64,000 bases of DNA from positions 3,795,070 through 3,859,069 of the forward strand of contig NZ_KI421504.1 in NCBI RefSeq assembly GCF_000473165.1, given 5' to 3'. The stretch's first letter is position 1, and each line of letters starts with the position of its first letter. The notes beneath the pieces were generated by a model. That model was not told where the DNA came from and made no database searches. It saw only the letters and a list, made by a program, of their open reading frames with translations. This DNA comes from Leisingera aquimarina DSM 24565 (GTDB lineage: Bacteria; Pseudomonadota; Alphaproteobacteria; Rhodobacterales; Rhodobacteraceae). Position numbers and translations under genes: made by a program. Shown here one piece after another: positions 16,903 to 26,037 of this stretch.

Positions 16903-18377
16903 GCGCATTTCTTTCTGGAGGTTTTCTTTGGCTCAGTAGCTCTGGCTGCCTTGATCCGTTCCAGCAGTGCTGAGGCGGGTTCGTCATCTGGGTCCTGGGG
17001 GACAAGATTGCCTGAGAAAGCGTCTTTCAGGATCGACTGGCGGAGGGCGGCGGAACGTTTGAGTTCAGTTTCGCAGGCTTTGGAAAGGGTCTTAGCCAAA
17101 CTCATTTTTTCTTCAACACGCGTAAGAATTTCTTCCTGTTCTTCCACTGAAGGACAGGGGACCATTAGACGACTAAATTTCGACTTATTGATGATGGGCA
17201 GAGTTGTCGCTGCCGCATCTGCCCATAGTCTTTGCTGGAACCCTTCCTCGACTACAATCCAATAAAGCAGATCACCTGAAATTACGCCTTTGAATGGAGA
17301 AATTGTGTTAATTTGCTGGTTGAATCCAGCGACCGGGACTCTGCACACACCAGTTTTACCGGTGGTCGCACCGATAGATGTAACCATTACATCACCCGCT
17401 TTTACGACCCTCGATTTTTTCAACCCTTCATCTGTCAGATATTCTCTGCAATCACTCACCGAGAACCCCTGATCTAAGTCGGTTGGCTTCAAAAACGGAA
17501 TGTTCCCGCCATAAAATCTGCTCTCTTGAGACTTAGGCGGAGTTGTGCCCGTGGAAACCGCGCCAACAGTGTCGACCGAAGCCCAAGTCCATTCCTCAGG
17601 CAGACCCGGCAGGTCATCAGTGTTCAGCTCGGAAGGTGCTTTGTATTTGCCGCGGCCTTGCCAGTTTTCTTCGCGGGTTTTGAGGATTCGCGCCAGAAGG
17701 TCGGCACCGCTTTCAAGCTCTCCTTTGCGCTCAGCCCGCCAGTCGGCAGTGAGCTCACCGGTGACAGCGGATTTGAGAATGGATTGGCGGTAGCGTTTCA
17801 GAAGCTTCTGAACCTCCCGCACCGCCTCTTCCCCCTTGTCCAACCGCGCAAACAGGGTCTCGATCTTCTCAACGATCCGTTGCTGTTCGTTGGCAGGCGG
17901 AATAGGAACTGAAACTGAGCTAAGAATCTCTAAATTGATGTTTTTCTGGGCCGTGGCCGGAGCGTAGCGATCGAGATCTTCTTTCGCTGTTCGAATAAAT
18001 GCTTCGACGAACAATCCGCTTATTTCAGGATGAGGAACAAGCCCTACGATGCTATCGGGAAAGCAGCCATCGAATTTTAGGATGCCCGACTCCGCTATAT
18101 TTGCCGCAATGGTTATGCACACGGTGCCGGCTGGCCAAAGCTTAGACTGTGCAAGTCCAAAATCGCTATATAGCTTGTCATACTCACGAATTGACCCGTC
18201 ACTATTCCGGACACGTCCAGTTTGAAAAAATGGATACTTTCCATCAGTGTAAAGGCGTTCATCGTTGCGAGGGCGATGTTTGGACTTACCCCTTCCAAAC
18301 TCGCCAAGCATCGGAAGCGTCGCCCAGGACCAACCTTGTGCAAGTTTCGGAAGTTCTGTTTCATCATGTCGCTTCAA
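16899..18377 (-). CDS. hsdS: Type I restriction-modification specificity subunit
   Basis: A 492-residue S subunit that reads the bipartite DNA target for the HsdR2M2S complex. Two target-recognition domains are visible: one from LPKLAQGWSWATL to about residue 150, the other from LPGLPEEWTWASVDTVG to about 400. Each is followed by a conserved coiled-coil spacer (PANEQQRIVEKIETLFARLD and SVEEQEEILTRVEEKM). The C-terminus ends in a basic tail. It overlaps hsdR by four bases and X by four. Confidence 0.93.
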   Translation of the reverse strand: MKRHDETELPKLAQGWSWATLPMLGEFGRGKSKHRPRNDERLYTDGKYPFFQTGRVRNSDGSIREYDKLYSDFGLAQSKLWPAGTVCITIAANIAESGILKFDGCFPDSIVGLVPHPEISGLFVEAFIRTAKEDLDRYAPATAQKNINLEILSSVSVPIPPANEQQRIVEKIETLFARLDKGEEAVREVQKLLKRYRQSILKSAVTGELTADWRAERKGELESGADLLARILKTREENWQGRGKYKAPSELNTDDLPGLPEEWTWASVDTVGAVSTGTTPPKSQESRFYGGNIPFLKPTDLDQGFSVSDCREYLTDEGLKKSRVVKAGDVMVTSIGATTGKTGVCRVPVAGFNQQINTISPFKGVISGDLLYWIVVEEGFQQRLWADAAATTLPIINKSKFSRLMVPCPSVEEQEEILTRVEEKMSLAKTLSKACETELKRSAALRQSILKDAFSGNLVPQDPDDEPASALLERIKAARATEPKKTSRKKCA

Positions 18378-21136
18378 GCCACCAATGCCCCTTGTAGCTC
18401 ATCAAGCATGGTATTCAATTCGTTCCCAAACAACGCCCGCGCCTTCAGAATGCCGCCCTTGTCCGACAGGCTCGGCACTTCCATGAAATCGCGTGGCGTG
18501 ATTTCTGCATTGGCAGCGATGAATTCTGCGATCAGCCGCAGCCAGTCCATCTGTTCCGCCGTATAGTCTCTCCCGGCCTTTTTCTCACGTCCAATCCAAA
18601 GATTGAAGCGTTGTTTGACGCTGTCGCCGTATGGTGTGAGTTCCTTGTCATACCCCAGGGCGAAGCGGACAAGCGCCACGACCTCGGTCATCTGTTTGTC
18701 CACCGGGGCTCCTTTGACCACGGCGGCATTCACCCGTTTGTAGGCCTGCCAGACATCAGCGGTTTGCAGATAGCGTGGCGGATCCTTCATCTTCTGCGTC
18801 AGTTCTTTGATCTGCGCATAAGTCAGGCGGCGCTTGCCTGATGGTTGGTTGTAGAGGATCTGCAGCGCGGTGATTTCATCCTTGTTCTCATCCAGGAAGG
18901 TCTTGAATGAGGTGATCCGCTCCTCAGCATGTTTGACGTCAAATTTGGCCGTGCGCAATTCGTCGGTCGTGACCTCGTCGATGATCATTTCCGTCTTCTG
19001 CTTGATATCCTTGATTAGATTGCGAACCTTGGGATCATCAAAGGGCGCGCAGGTGGCATCGGTGAGGTCTTCGATCACCTGAGCTTCCTGCTCCGGTGTG
19101 GGTGCGTAGCCATGCTTGGCCTGAATGACCTCTGCCTGCTTGTCCGGGTCGATGGCATCAAGAAGCGCGTTGGACAGGTCTCGTGGTGTCTTACCACCGG
19201 TTATATCAGCGATGCGTTTTCTATCCTCATCCTCCAGTTTGCGATCCAGCACCGCAAGACGCGCAGCCAGGGAAGAAAGTGCATCCTCGTCCCGCCGACC
19301 TTGAGCAATCTGGTCGATCAGCTTGTCAAAGCTGACGGATTTCTTGCGCTCCAGCGGCTGGCTGGCATTCTTCTTGGTCTCGGTCACGCCGACTGCGTCG
19401 ATCAGGATGAAACGGGTTTTGGTTTGGGCATCCGGCGTTACCTGTTTCAGGTCAGCATCCGGGATGGTGCGCACGCCACGGCCCTTCATCTGCTCGTAGT
19501 AACCCTCCGACTTCACGTCTCGCATGAAGATCAGGACTTCGACGGGTTTGATGTCGGTGCCAGTTGCGATCATATCGACGGTCACAGCAATCCGAGGGAA
19601 CGGATCGACACGGAACGCCTTAATCATCGCCTTGGGGTCTTTGCCCGTATTGCGGTAGGTGATCTTCTTGGCAAAGTCGTTGCCCTCACCAAAGACCTCA
19701 CGCGCGATGTGCACGATTTCTTCTGCATGATTGTCATCTTTGGCGAAGATCAGGGTTTTGGGCAGCCATTCACCAGTGCGATCTGGGAAAAGTTCACTGA
19801 ACACACGGTCCTTGTAGGTCTGCAGCACGGTGCGGATTTGGTTTGGAGCTACGACAGAGCGGTCGAGCTCCTTGGCTGTGTATTCGAGATCGGCATCCAG
19901 CTCGCGATACCTGACTGCGCGTGTGCGTTTGTCGCGCACGGGCACCTGGAAAGCACTGTCCTGCACCTCCACCTTGCTGCCTTCTTCAGTCACCTTGGTG
20001 CGGATCGAATAGATTTCGTAACCCACATTCACCCCGTCCGCCACCGAACGTTCATAGGGGTATTCGGCCACGAGGTTCTGATTGAAGAAACCAAGCGTAT
20101 GCTTTGATGGCGTAGCGGTCAGGCCGATAATGGAGGCATCGAAATACTCAAGAACCTGTCGCCATAGGCCATAGATGGAGCGGTGACACTCATCTGTGAC
20201 GATAAAATCAAACGTCTCGATTGGGATCTGAGGGTTGTATTTGATCGGGGGGATTTCCCCCTCTTCTTGCTCCCAAGTCTCGAAGGCGGATGTTTCTTCC
20301 TGATCGCCCTCGATTTCCTCACCCCGAAGCATCGAATAAAGACGCTGGATGGTAGTGATGACGACCTTTGCATCGGGGTCGATCCGATGAGAGTGGAGGT
20401 GCTGCACAATGTATGTATCTGTGAACCTGTTTGCTGCACCTGGTGGCTGGTAGTTTTGAAACTCTTTGAGGGTCTGGTCACCGAGATTGTTTCGATCGAC
20501 CAGAAACAGAATCCGCTTGGCTTTTGCATGCTTGATCAGACGGTAGCTGAAAGAACATGCGGTAAAGGTCTTTCCAGCGCCAGTGGCAAGTTGGATCAGC
20601 GACCGAGGGCGGTCTTCTGCGAGGGATTTTTCCAAGCCTTGGATCGCGTCAATCTGGCAGTCTCGAAGGCCGGACGAATCAAGGGGTGGTAGCCACTGCA
20701 AACGGCCCCTCAAAGTGCCATCATCCTTCACCCATTCGAGAAGCGTTTCGGGTTTGTGGAAGGAAAAAACGCGGCGCGAACGGGGCTTGGGATCCCTCAA
20801 AAATCGGAAAAAAGTCTCGTCACTCGTGCTTTCGTAATCGAAGACAAGAATGCTGTCCCATTTGGCCAAGTGCTCGGGAAGCGCAGCCATGTATTTTTCC
20901 GACTGCTCCGCTACTCCGCTCAAGGTTACACCGGCTTTTTTCGCCTCAATCACACCAGCCGCCTTGCCACCGATGAACAGTAGGTAGTCGCAAGGCCCTG
21001 ACTTCAATTGAAATTCCCGAACAGCCACGCCAAGGGCTGCGTTACGATTGAAGTCCTGGTTGTCCTGAATGTCCCAGCCAGCAAGGTTCAATGCCTCGTC
21101 TATTTTTTTCCGCGCGAATTCTTCAGGGGTGGGCAT
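18374..21136 (-). CDS. hsdR: Type I restriction endonuclease subunit (EcoEI-like)
   Basis: A 920-residue motor/nuclease subunit. The N-terminal PD-(D/E)xK nuclease shows Asp50 and EAK (64-66). The superfamily 2 helicase core has LATGAGKTF (Walker A, 184-190), FIVTDECHRSIYG (DEAH-box equivalent), LTATPS and, further on, TVDMIATGTDI and MKGRGVR. The C-terminal ~250 residues match the EcoEI-type R subunit. The frame extends upstream, but the ATG at 21136 follows CCGAGGTAATT. It is first in the hsdR-hsdS-X-hsdM operon. Confidence 0.94.
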   Translation of the reverse strand: MPTPEEFARKKIDEALNLAGWDIQDNQDFNRNAALGVAVREFQLKSGPCDYLLFIGGKAAGVIEAKKAGVTLSGVAEQSEKYMAALPEHLAKWDSILVFDYESTSDETFFRFLRDPKPRSRRVFSFHKPETLLEWVKDDGTLRGRLQWLPPLDSSGLRDCQIDAIQGLEKSLAEDRPRSLIQLATGAGKTFTACSFSYRLIKHAKAKRILFLVDRNNLGDQTLKEFQNYQPPGAANRFTDTYIVQHLHSHRIDPDAKVVITTIQRLYSMLRGEEIEGDQEETSAFETWEQEEGEIPPIKYNPQIPIETFDFIVTDECHRSIYGLWRQVLEYFDASIIGLTATPSKHTLGFFNQNLVAEYPYERSVADGVNVGYEIYSIRTKVTEEGSKVEVQDSAFQVPVRDKRTRAVRYRELDADLEYTAKELDRSVVAPNQIRTVLQTYKDRVFSELFPDRTGEWLPKTLIFAKDDNHAEEIVHIAREVFGEGNDFAKKITYRNTGKDPKAMIKAFRVDPFPRIAVTVDMIATGTDIKPVEVLIFMRDVKSEGYYEQMKGRGVRTIPDADLKQVTPDAQTKTRFILIDAVGVTETKKNASQPLERKKSVSFDKLIDQIAQGRRDEDALSSLAARLAVLDRKLEDEDRKRIADITGGKTPRDLSNALLDAIDPDKQAEVIQAKHGYAPTPEQEAQVIEDLTDATCAPFDDPKVRNLIKDIKQKTEMIIDEVTTDELRTAKFDVKHAEERITSFKTFLDENKDEITALQILYNQPSGKRRLTYAQIKELTQKMKDPPRYLQTADVWQAYKRVNAAVVKGAPVDKQMTEVVALVRFALGYDKELTPYGDSVKQRFNLWIGREKKAGRDYTAEQMDWLRLIAEFIAANAEITPRDFMEVPSLSDKGGILKARALFGNELNTMLDELQGALVA

Positions 21137-21705
21137 AATTACCTCGGAAAAAAGAACAATTTTTTCCAACCTACCGATTACCAGCACAACCTCAAGTAAA
21201 ACTGGACCATGTTTGGGCTGAAAATCTGGGAGTTGAATTCTGAGGCGGAAAGCTGGATTATTTGGGCGTCGAACTTCAGCTGCTAACCCCGATGCGAAGG
21301 GCATCGTCGACTGCAAGTCAGGGAAGCTCTTCGAACGAAGAGCTGCAGAGCCGGGCACTGGAGTGAAAGAATGGCGCGAGGCGCGCTTTCGGCGGAACCG
21401 TATCCAAGTTCGCGTAATTGGCCCTGATGGGCAACTTACGGCTCTTGCTTGGAGCGGCCCTCACGAAGGTGCCATGAATGCAGATACCATTGCCTCCAGC
21501 AAAAATTCACTGCCCCCCGTTCAGTTGCCAGGTAACGCGCAAAAAAGTTCGATGTCGGACTTTGGTTTCTGGAAAACTGGCCAATCTATTGTTCACAGAG
21601 CGCTCAGGAAGGCCAGAAACGCGCTCACACATCGTCGTCTTGTCAGGTGCCAAGTGGTGGCACCCAAAGGTTGATGGCTAACGGCCATCAAAAAAGGAGA
21701 TGGCG
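21137..21705. other. Divergent intergenic region upstream of hsdR, about 570 bp
   Basis: It holds the hsdR promoter side and, on the plus side, the leader of the small gene at 21706. A frame at 21363-21674 has no ribosome binding site and odd composition, so it is not called. A 20-bp interrupted palindrome lies at 21325-21344. Nothing else is recognised. Confidence 0.5.
21325..21344. promoter_or_regulatory. 20-bp palindrome, possible operator
   Basis: AGCTCTTCG-AA-CGAAGAGCT is a perfect 9-bp inverted repeat around two bases, about 190 bp upstream of hsdR and about 360 bp upstream of the recombinase cluster. It could bind a dimeric regulator or form a hairpin. No regulator gene is recognised nearby. 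Confidence 0.35.
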
Positions 21706-21930
21706 ATGAGTAAGCTCTTAGATACGGCAAAGTTCCACGTTTCGGGCACAGCAAGCAATCCCAACCAAGCCCCAACAGTGACGCTCGATATCGAACGTTA
21801 TCAGCATTTTCTCGAAGCACCTGAACTGTCGGATCAGCAAAAGGAAGAGCTGCTCAAAACGCTTTGGTCAATGATCTTCTGCTTGGTCGAACTCGGCTTC
21901 ACAGTCTGCTCCCACCAAAAGTCTAACTGA
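21706..21930 (+). CDS. Small protein upstream of the recombinase genes
   Basis: A 74-residue acidic protein with a helical core (ERYQHFLEAPELSDQQKEELLKTLWSM) and a hydrophobic C-terminal segment. Similar small proteins occur just upstream of serine recombinases in alphaproteobacterial islands (recalled, not searched). Two ATGs are possible; AAAAAGGAG directly abuts the one at 21700 but stands 6 nt from the one at 21706, which is preferred. It may be a regulator or accessory factor of the recombinase. Confidence 0.65.
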   Translation: MSKLLDTAKFHVSGTASNPNQAPTVTLDIERYQHFLEAPELSDQQKEELLKTLWSMIFCLVELGFTVCSHQKSN

Positions 21931-21952
21931 AATAAAAAAGGAACAAGCATAC

Positions 21953-22417
21953 ATGAACACGTCGCAAGACACCTACGCGCTAATTTACGCGCGAACAGCC
22001 AGAGATGCCGGGCTAAGCAGTAGCTTCGGGCTTTATCCGCAAATCTGTTCAGGAATCGCATATGCTTTTCAGAACAGGTGGCTCGTAAAAAAAATCTACC
22101 TGGATACAGGCTCAGGTATTTCTGATGACCACCCGGGGATGAAAGAGCTACTAAGTGACATTCAGAAAATGTCCAATGAAACTGTTCACTTAGTGACCGA
22201 GGACCCAGCGCGATTGTCTCGAAACATAGGCTACTACGAAAGCCTTCTAAAATCGTTCAATAGCGCTGGTGTCGCCGTCCATTTTTGCGCCTTCGGTGGC
22301 GAGTTACCAGAACTCGGGAGCCTTACAAAAAAACTAATCTCGGCACTCCAGAGTGCAAGCAAACGCGAAGCATCCCTGATCCGCCGCCGCAAAAACATCA
22401 AAAAGGAAACCAAATGA
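21953..22417 (+). CDS. Serine-recombinase catalytic-domain paralogue lacking the catalytic serine
   Basis: A 154-residue protein covering only a resolvase-type N-terminal domain. IYARTARDAGL replaces the usual YARVS, so the nucleophilic serine position (residue 16) is alanine. The active-site arginine region is partly kept (EDPARLSRN), and DTGSGISDDHPGMKELL matches the conserved loop that follows the Q. It ends in a very basic tail (REASLIRRRKNIKKETK). Its stop overlaps the ATG of the full recombinase by four bases. It is probably a non-catalytic partner or regulator; directionality control is an inference. Confidence 0.75.
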   Translation: MNTSQDTYALIYARTARDAGLSSSFGLYPQICSGIAYAFQNRWLVKKIYLDTGSGISDDHPGMKELLSDIQKMSNETVHLVTEDPARLSRNIGYYESLLKSFNSAGVAVHFCAFGGELPELGSLTKKLISALQSASKREASLIRRRKNIKKETK

Positions 22418-23990
22418 AACAAGGACATAGCAGCTTTCAAAACGTCGCAATTTATGCTCGCGTTTCTCACGTGAAACAGGTGGCAGAGGGGCATGGTCTC
22501 GAAAGCCAAATAACACGATGTCGCGAGTTTGCAGAGCAGAAGGGTTACAATGTTGCGGCGGTCTTTACAGATGAAATAACAGGCCGCGTTGAAAAGCGGC
22601 CTGGCATGAATGCAATGATGAGTTTTCTGAAGAAGAAGGCCAACAACACCCATGTTGTAATTATTGATGACATCTCCCGCCTCGCTCGCAATGTTCCGAC
22701 CCACTGGAAAATACGCGACCAGATCGCGGCCGTTGGAGCAAGCATTGAGAGCCCCAACTTAGAATTCGGGGAAAGCTCCGGCCCTCGGTTGATCGAGAAC
22801 ATGATGGCGGCTGTTTCACAACACCATAGCCAAAGAAATGGCGAAACATGTTTCGACCGAATGAGGGCCCGTCTTTTGGGCGGATATTGGGTCTTTCGCG
22901 AACCGATTGGATACAAGTTGAAAAAACTCCCGGACATGGTCAGCTTCTCGTAAAAGATGAGCCCGTCGCGTCAATTCTCAAAGAAGGGTTGGAAGGGTAT
23001 TCCTCAGGCAGGTTCGCAAGTCAGGGAGAACTGGCACGTTTTTTTGAAAGCAAACCCATTTTCATGGCCACCATATCTGCAGATTTTGTCCGGATACAAA
23101 AGGTTAAAGATCTGCTTACACGTCCTATCTACGCGGGCTACATTAGCTACATGAAAAGCAGAGAGGGGCGTGAATGGAACGTGTCATTCCGCGAAGGAAA
23201 ACACCAACCCATCATTGATCTCGAAACCTTCGAGAAAAACCAAGCACGCCTGTCCGCGAAACCCAAAGCTGCCCTTCGTCGGGACACCAGCGAAGACTTC
23301 CCCCTAAGGGGCTCAGTTCTGTGCGACAGCTGCGGACGACCACTAACTGGATGCTGGTCCAAGGGACGAAAAAAGAGTTACCCTTACTACCTCTGTCAGA
23401 AACGCGGCTGTGAAAACAAAGGCAAGTCCATCCCTAAGCAGGTAATGGAAAATCAGTTCGTTGAACTCCTCGAAAAACTCGAGCCATCAGAGGAGCTATT
23501 GACTGCGGCTGAAGCTATGTTCCGCGACATCTGGGAGGCAAAGCGAAAATCGGTAAAGGCTGACCAAAGCGCCTATCAAAGGCAGATATACCAAGTTGAA
23601 AAGAAGATTGATGACTTCATCGAGATGATTGCCAACGCGACCAACCCCACGGCTGCAGGTCTATACGAAAAAAAGATCGAGGATCTGCTGCGCACAAAGG
23701 AAGTTTTAGCTCAAAAATCTGCCAATCTGGGTGAATCTCAGCCAGCATTCAAGGATGTGTTCGAACCATCTATCAGATTCCTCGGAAACCCCTATAAAAT
23801 ATGGAAAAATTCCGATTTCTCCTGGAAGCGAGCGGTTCTTCGACTGGCATTTTCAGAGCCTCTCAAATACTGCAAAAAAGAGGGGTATCGAACACCAAAA
23901 ACAGCCTTACCTTTCAAAGTGTTGGAAGGCGTCGGCTGCGGAAAAAGTGAAATGGTGCCCCCACACGGACTCGAACCGCGGACCTACTGA
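22414..23990 (+). pseudogene. Large serine recombinase with a -1 frame break
   Basis: Site-specific integrase of the large serine type. The first frame (22414-22953) has YARVSHVKQ with catalytic Ser18 and ISRLARN. Continuity then requires a -1 shift at the A6 run 22921-22926, into the frame ending at 23990. The second part carries a recombinase domain (SILKEGLEGYSSGRFAS, VKDLLTRPIYAGY), a zinc ribbon (CDSCGRPLTG...CQKRGCENKG) and a coiled coil. An extra A (A7) would restore KKTPGHG. It may be an inactivating or assembly indel or a programmed frameshift. The stop lies inside the tRNA-Thr gene. Confidence 0.8.
23948..23962. repeat. Right direct repeat overlapping the tRNA-Thr 3' end
   Basis: Exact second copy of TGAAATGGTGCCCCC (other copy 11357-11371). 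Ten of the 15 bases belong to the tRNA gene. It marks the recombinase-proximal junction of the element. Confidence 0.6.
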
Positions 23991-24028
23991 TTACAAATCA
24001 GTTGCTCTACCAGCTGAGCTATAGGGGC
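23953..24028 (-). tRNA. tRNA-Thr (UGU anticodon)
   Basis: A 76-nt cloverleaf with encoded CCA. The acceptor stem GCCCCTA pairs with TGGGGGC (one GU), the D-arm is AGCTCAGCTGGTAGAGC, and the anticodon stem CTGAT/ATCAG encloses TTTGTAA, giving anticodon TGT. The T-loop is GTTCGAG with discriminator A73. It is the integration target of the neighbouring recombinase element, which lies on its 3' side. Confidence 0.95.
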
Positions 24029-24030
24029 AC

Positions 24031-24387
24031 TCACAATCGCAAACTTCCGGATCCGGGGTCGGCGCACGGCCATGAACCCTGAGTGTCCGGTGGAAAATGT
24101 CTTCCCCGCCGGGCCTGCTGGGCGACTGGTACTAAAGTACAGAATGACCGTCAAGCCGGTTTGAAAAATCAAATTGCGAAACTGCGGAAACCCCTCGCCG
24201 GGATGCGCAAAACCGCCCTCAGCTGCCCTCCGCGGGACAGGTTGAATACAGAGGTTTGCCGCTTCGGCAAGCACCACAGCCCCCTCAACGCTCCCCCGTC
24301 GCAAAATCAGCGCAAACCGTAGGTTTGACCTCCTGGCCGCTCCGCATTACTTCTGTAGGCAAGAAACCCGGAAAAACAGGTCGGATC
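24031..24387. other. 357-bp intergenic region
   Basis: It should contain the tRNA-Thr promoter. No gene, hairpin with T tail or repeat is seen. Composition is chromosome-like again from about 24050. Confidence 0.45.
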
Positions 24388-25263
24388 ATGCAGGTCATCA
24401 TTCACTGCGGGGCACATGCCACTGAAGAAGATCTGCTGTTGAAGGCGCTGCTGAAAAATGCCGGCGCTTTGTCGGAACAGGGCACCGCAGTGCCAGGACC
24501 CGGCCGCTACCGGTCCTTGCTGAAGGACTGCCTGGCGGCGATGAAGAACGGCAGCGCCGCCAAGGACGCGCCAAAGGTTTTGTGGGACGCAATTCTGGAT
24601 GACCGCCAGGCAGACCGGGTGATTCTCTCCAATCCGCATTTCTTCGGCTCGCCGCGGCATACGCTGCAGGGCGAACGGCTTTACCCAGAGGCGGGTGAAC
24701 GGCTGCAGGCGCTGCAGGCGCTGTTTCCCTATGATCAGCCGGAAATCTTCATGGCGTTGCGCAACCCGGCCACGTTCCTGCCTGCGATGCTTGCGAAGTC
24801 CAGCCGGGCCATTGTGCGGAACGTTCTGAAGGGCTGCGACCCGGTGCAGCTGCGCTGGTCCGGGCTGCTGGCGCAGATGCGGGATATGGTGCCGGGCATG
24901 CCGGTCACTGTCTGGTGCTACGAAGACTTGCCGCTGATCTGGAGCCAGGTACTGCGGGATCTAGGCGGAATGGAGGTCAACGCCCCCCTCACAGGCGGGA
25001 TGGACCTGCTGGCCACCTTGATGCAGCCTGCCGGCGTGGAGCGGTTGCGCGCCTATCTTGCAGAAAACCCGGATCTTACGGAAATCCACAAACGCCGTGT
25101 CTATGCCGCCTTTCTGGACAAGTTCGCACTGGAAGACGCGCTCGAGGAGGAGTTGGACCTCCCCGGCTGGACCAGCGCGCTAGTGGAGGAGATGAGCGAG
25201 CGTTACGAGGAAGACCTCTATGTTATCCAGCGGATGCCCGGCGTCACCCTGATTGCGCCATGA
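24388..25263 (+). CDS. Sulfotransferase-like/hypothetical protein
   Basis: A 291-residue soluble protein, tentatively of the sulfotransferase-like group common in Rhodobacteraceae. It begins with MQVIIHCGAHATEEDLLLKALLKNA, which resembles the PAPS-binding start of sulfotransferases but lacks a clear P-loop. It then has PEIFMALRNPATFLPAML, similar to the 3'-phosphate-binding segment. The frame is open upstream; the ATG at 24388 is chosen because this motif normally starts the protein. The substrate is unknown and the fold assignment is weak. Confidence 0.6.
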   Translation: MQVIIHCGAHATEEDLLLKALLKNAGALSEQGTAVPGPGRYRSLLKDCLAAMKNGSAAKDAPKVLWDAILDDRQADRVILSNPHFFGSPRHTLQGERLYPEAGERLQALQALFPYDQPEIFMALRNPATFLPAMLAKSSRAIVRNVLKGCDPVQLRWSGLLAQMRDMVPGMPVTVWCYEDLPLIWSQVLRDLGGMEVNAPLTGGMDLLATLMQPAGVERLRAYLAENPDLTEIHKRRVYAAFLDKFALEDALEEELDLPGWTSALVEEMSERYEEDLYVIQRMPGVTLIAP

Positions 25264-25380
25264 TTGCAGGCCAGCCCCGCGCCGCGGCTGAACAGCACCC
25301 TCGACGCGGTTTGTGCAGTCTGCGTGAACAGATTGCAATTGCGCTCTCAGAGCAGCAGCAAAGCGATGCGGAACCCCCGC

Positions 25381-25896
25381 TTAACGCAGAGGCTGGCCGT
25401 TGCGGCCGAAGGTCAGGTTTTCGCTGCTCAGGTCATCATAGGTGACCTCGACCGCGACTTGCTGGATGGAGCCAAGCGGATAGCTTCGGTATGGCATCCC
25501 GTCTTCGTCCTTGATCATGTTTGGGAAGCCTTCCTCAAGGTGGCAATCCGGCAGCGGCCAGATCTCCGGCGGGTTGCCGTTCACCCCCAGCTTGACCTGC
25601 GCCAGCCCGCAGCGCCAGGACCACAGGTGGGTGACATAAAGCAGATCCTGGCCGTTGAATTCGCGCACATGGATCCAGTTGGTCTGGGTCGCTGCCAGGA
25701 TCGGCTTCACTTCGAGCGCGGTAGTAAAGCGGCCGGTGGCCTGTTGCGGCTCTGCTGCCAATCTCGTTTGCGCTGATGCAGGTTGCCCCGCCGCAGTTTG
25801 TGCCGGCGCGGCGGCGGCTGCGCGGTCCAGCGCACCGGGTTGCACACTGGGCTGCGCTGATGCCGCAAAAATGGCCAGGATCACGTCAATCATCAT
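25381..25896 (-). CDS. Hypothetical exported protein
   Basis: A 171-residue protein with a short hydrophobic N-terminus (MIDVILAIFAASA), an Ala/Gln/Pro-rich linker to about residue 50, then a compact domain with Trp, Cys and Gly residues (THLWSWRCGLAQVKLGVNG, LPDCHLEEGFPN). It probably acts in the periplasm or anchored to the inner membrane. Two cysteines could form a disulfide. No family recognised; it stands alone on the minus strand between two plus-strand genes. Confidence 0.6.
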   Translation of the reverse strand: MMIDVILAIFAASAQPSVQPGALDRAAAAAPAQTAAGQPASAQTRLAAEPQQATGRFTTALEVKPILAATQTNWIHVREFNGQDLLYVTHLWSWRCGLAQVKLGVNGNPPEIWPLPDCHLEEGFPNMIKDEDGMPYRSYPLGSIQQVAVEVTYDDLSSENLTFGRNGQPLR

Positions 25897-26037
25897 TGTC
25901 TCTCCCCGGTCTGCGCCCTGAACAGCACAGAACCGCTTGTAATCGCCAGCAGGCCGGTTGCGCGGCGCCTTGCAGGCTTGTAGCTAAACTATCAGGCAGT
26001 CCTATCCGCCCGGAAGAGACGGAAAACGGGGAAAACC

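Noticed and set aside
21363-21674. Possible 103-codon gene upstream of the recombinase cluster
   Set aside because: No ribosome binding site, and the composition does not look like protein.
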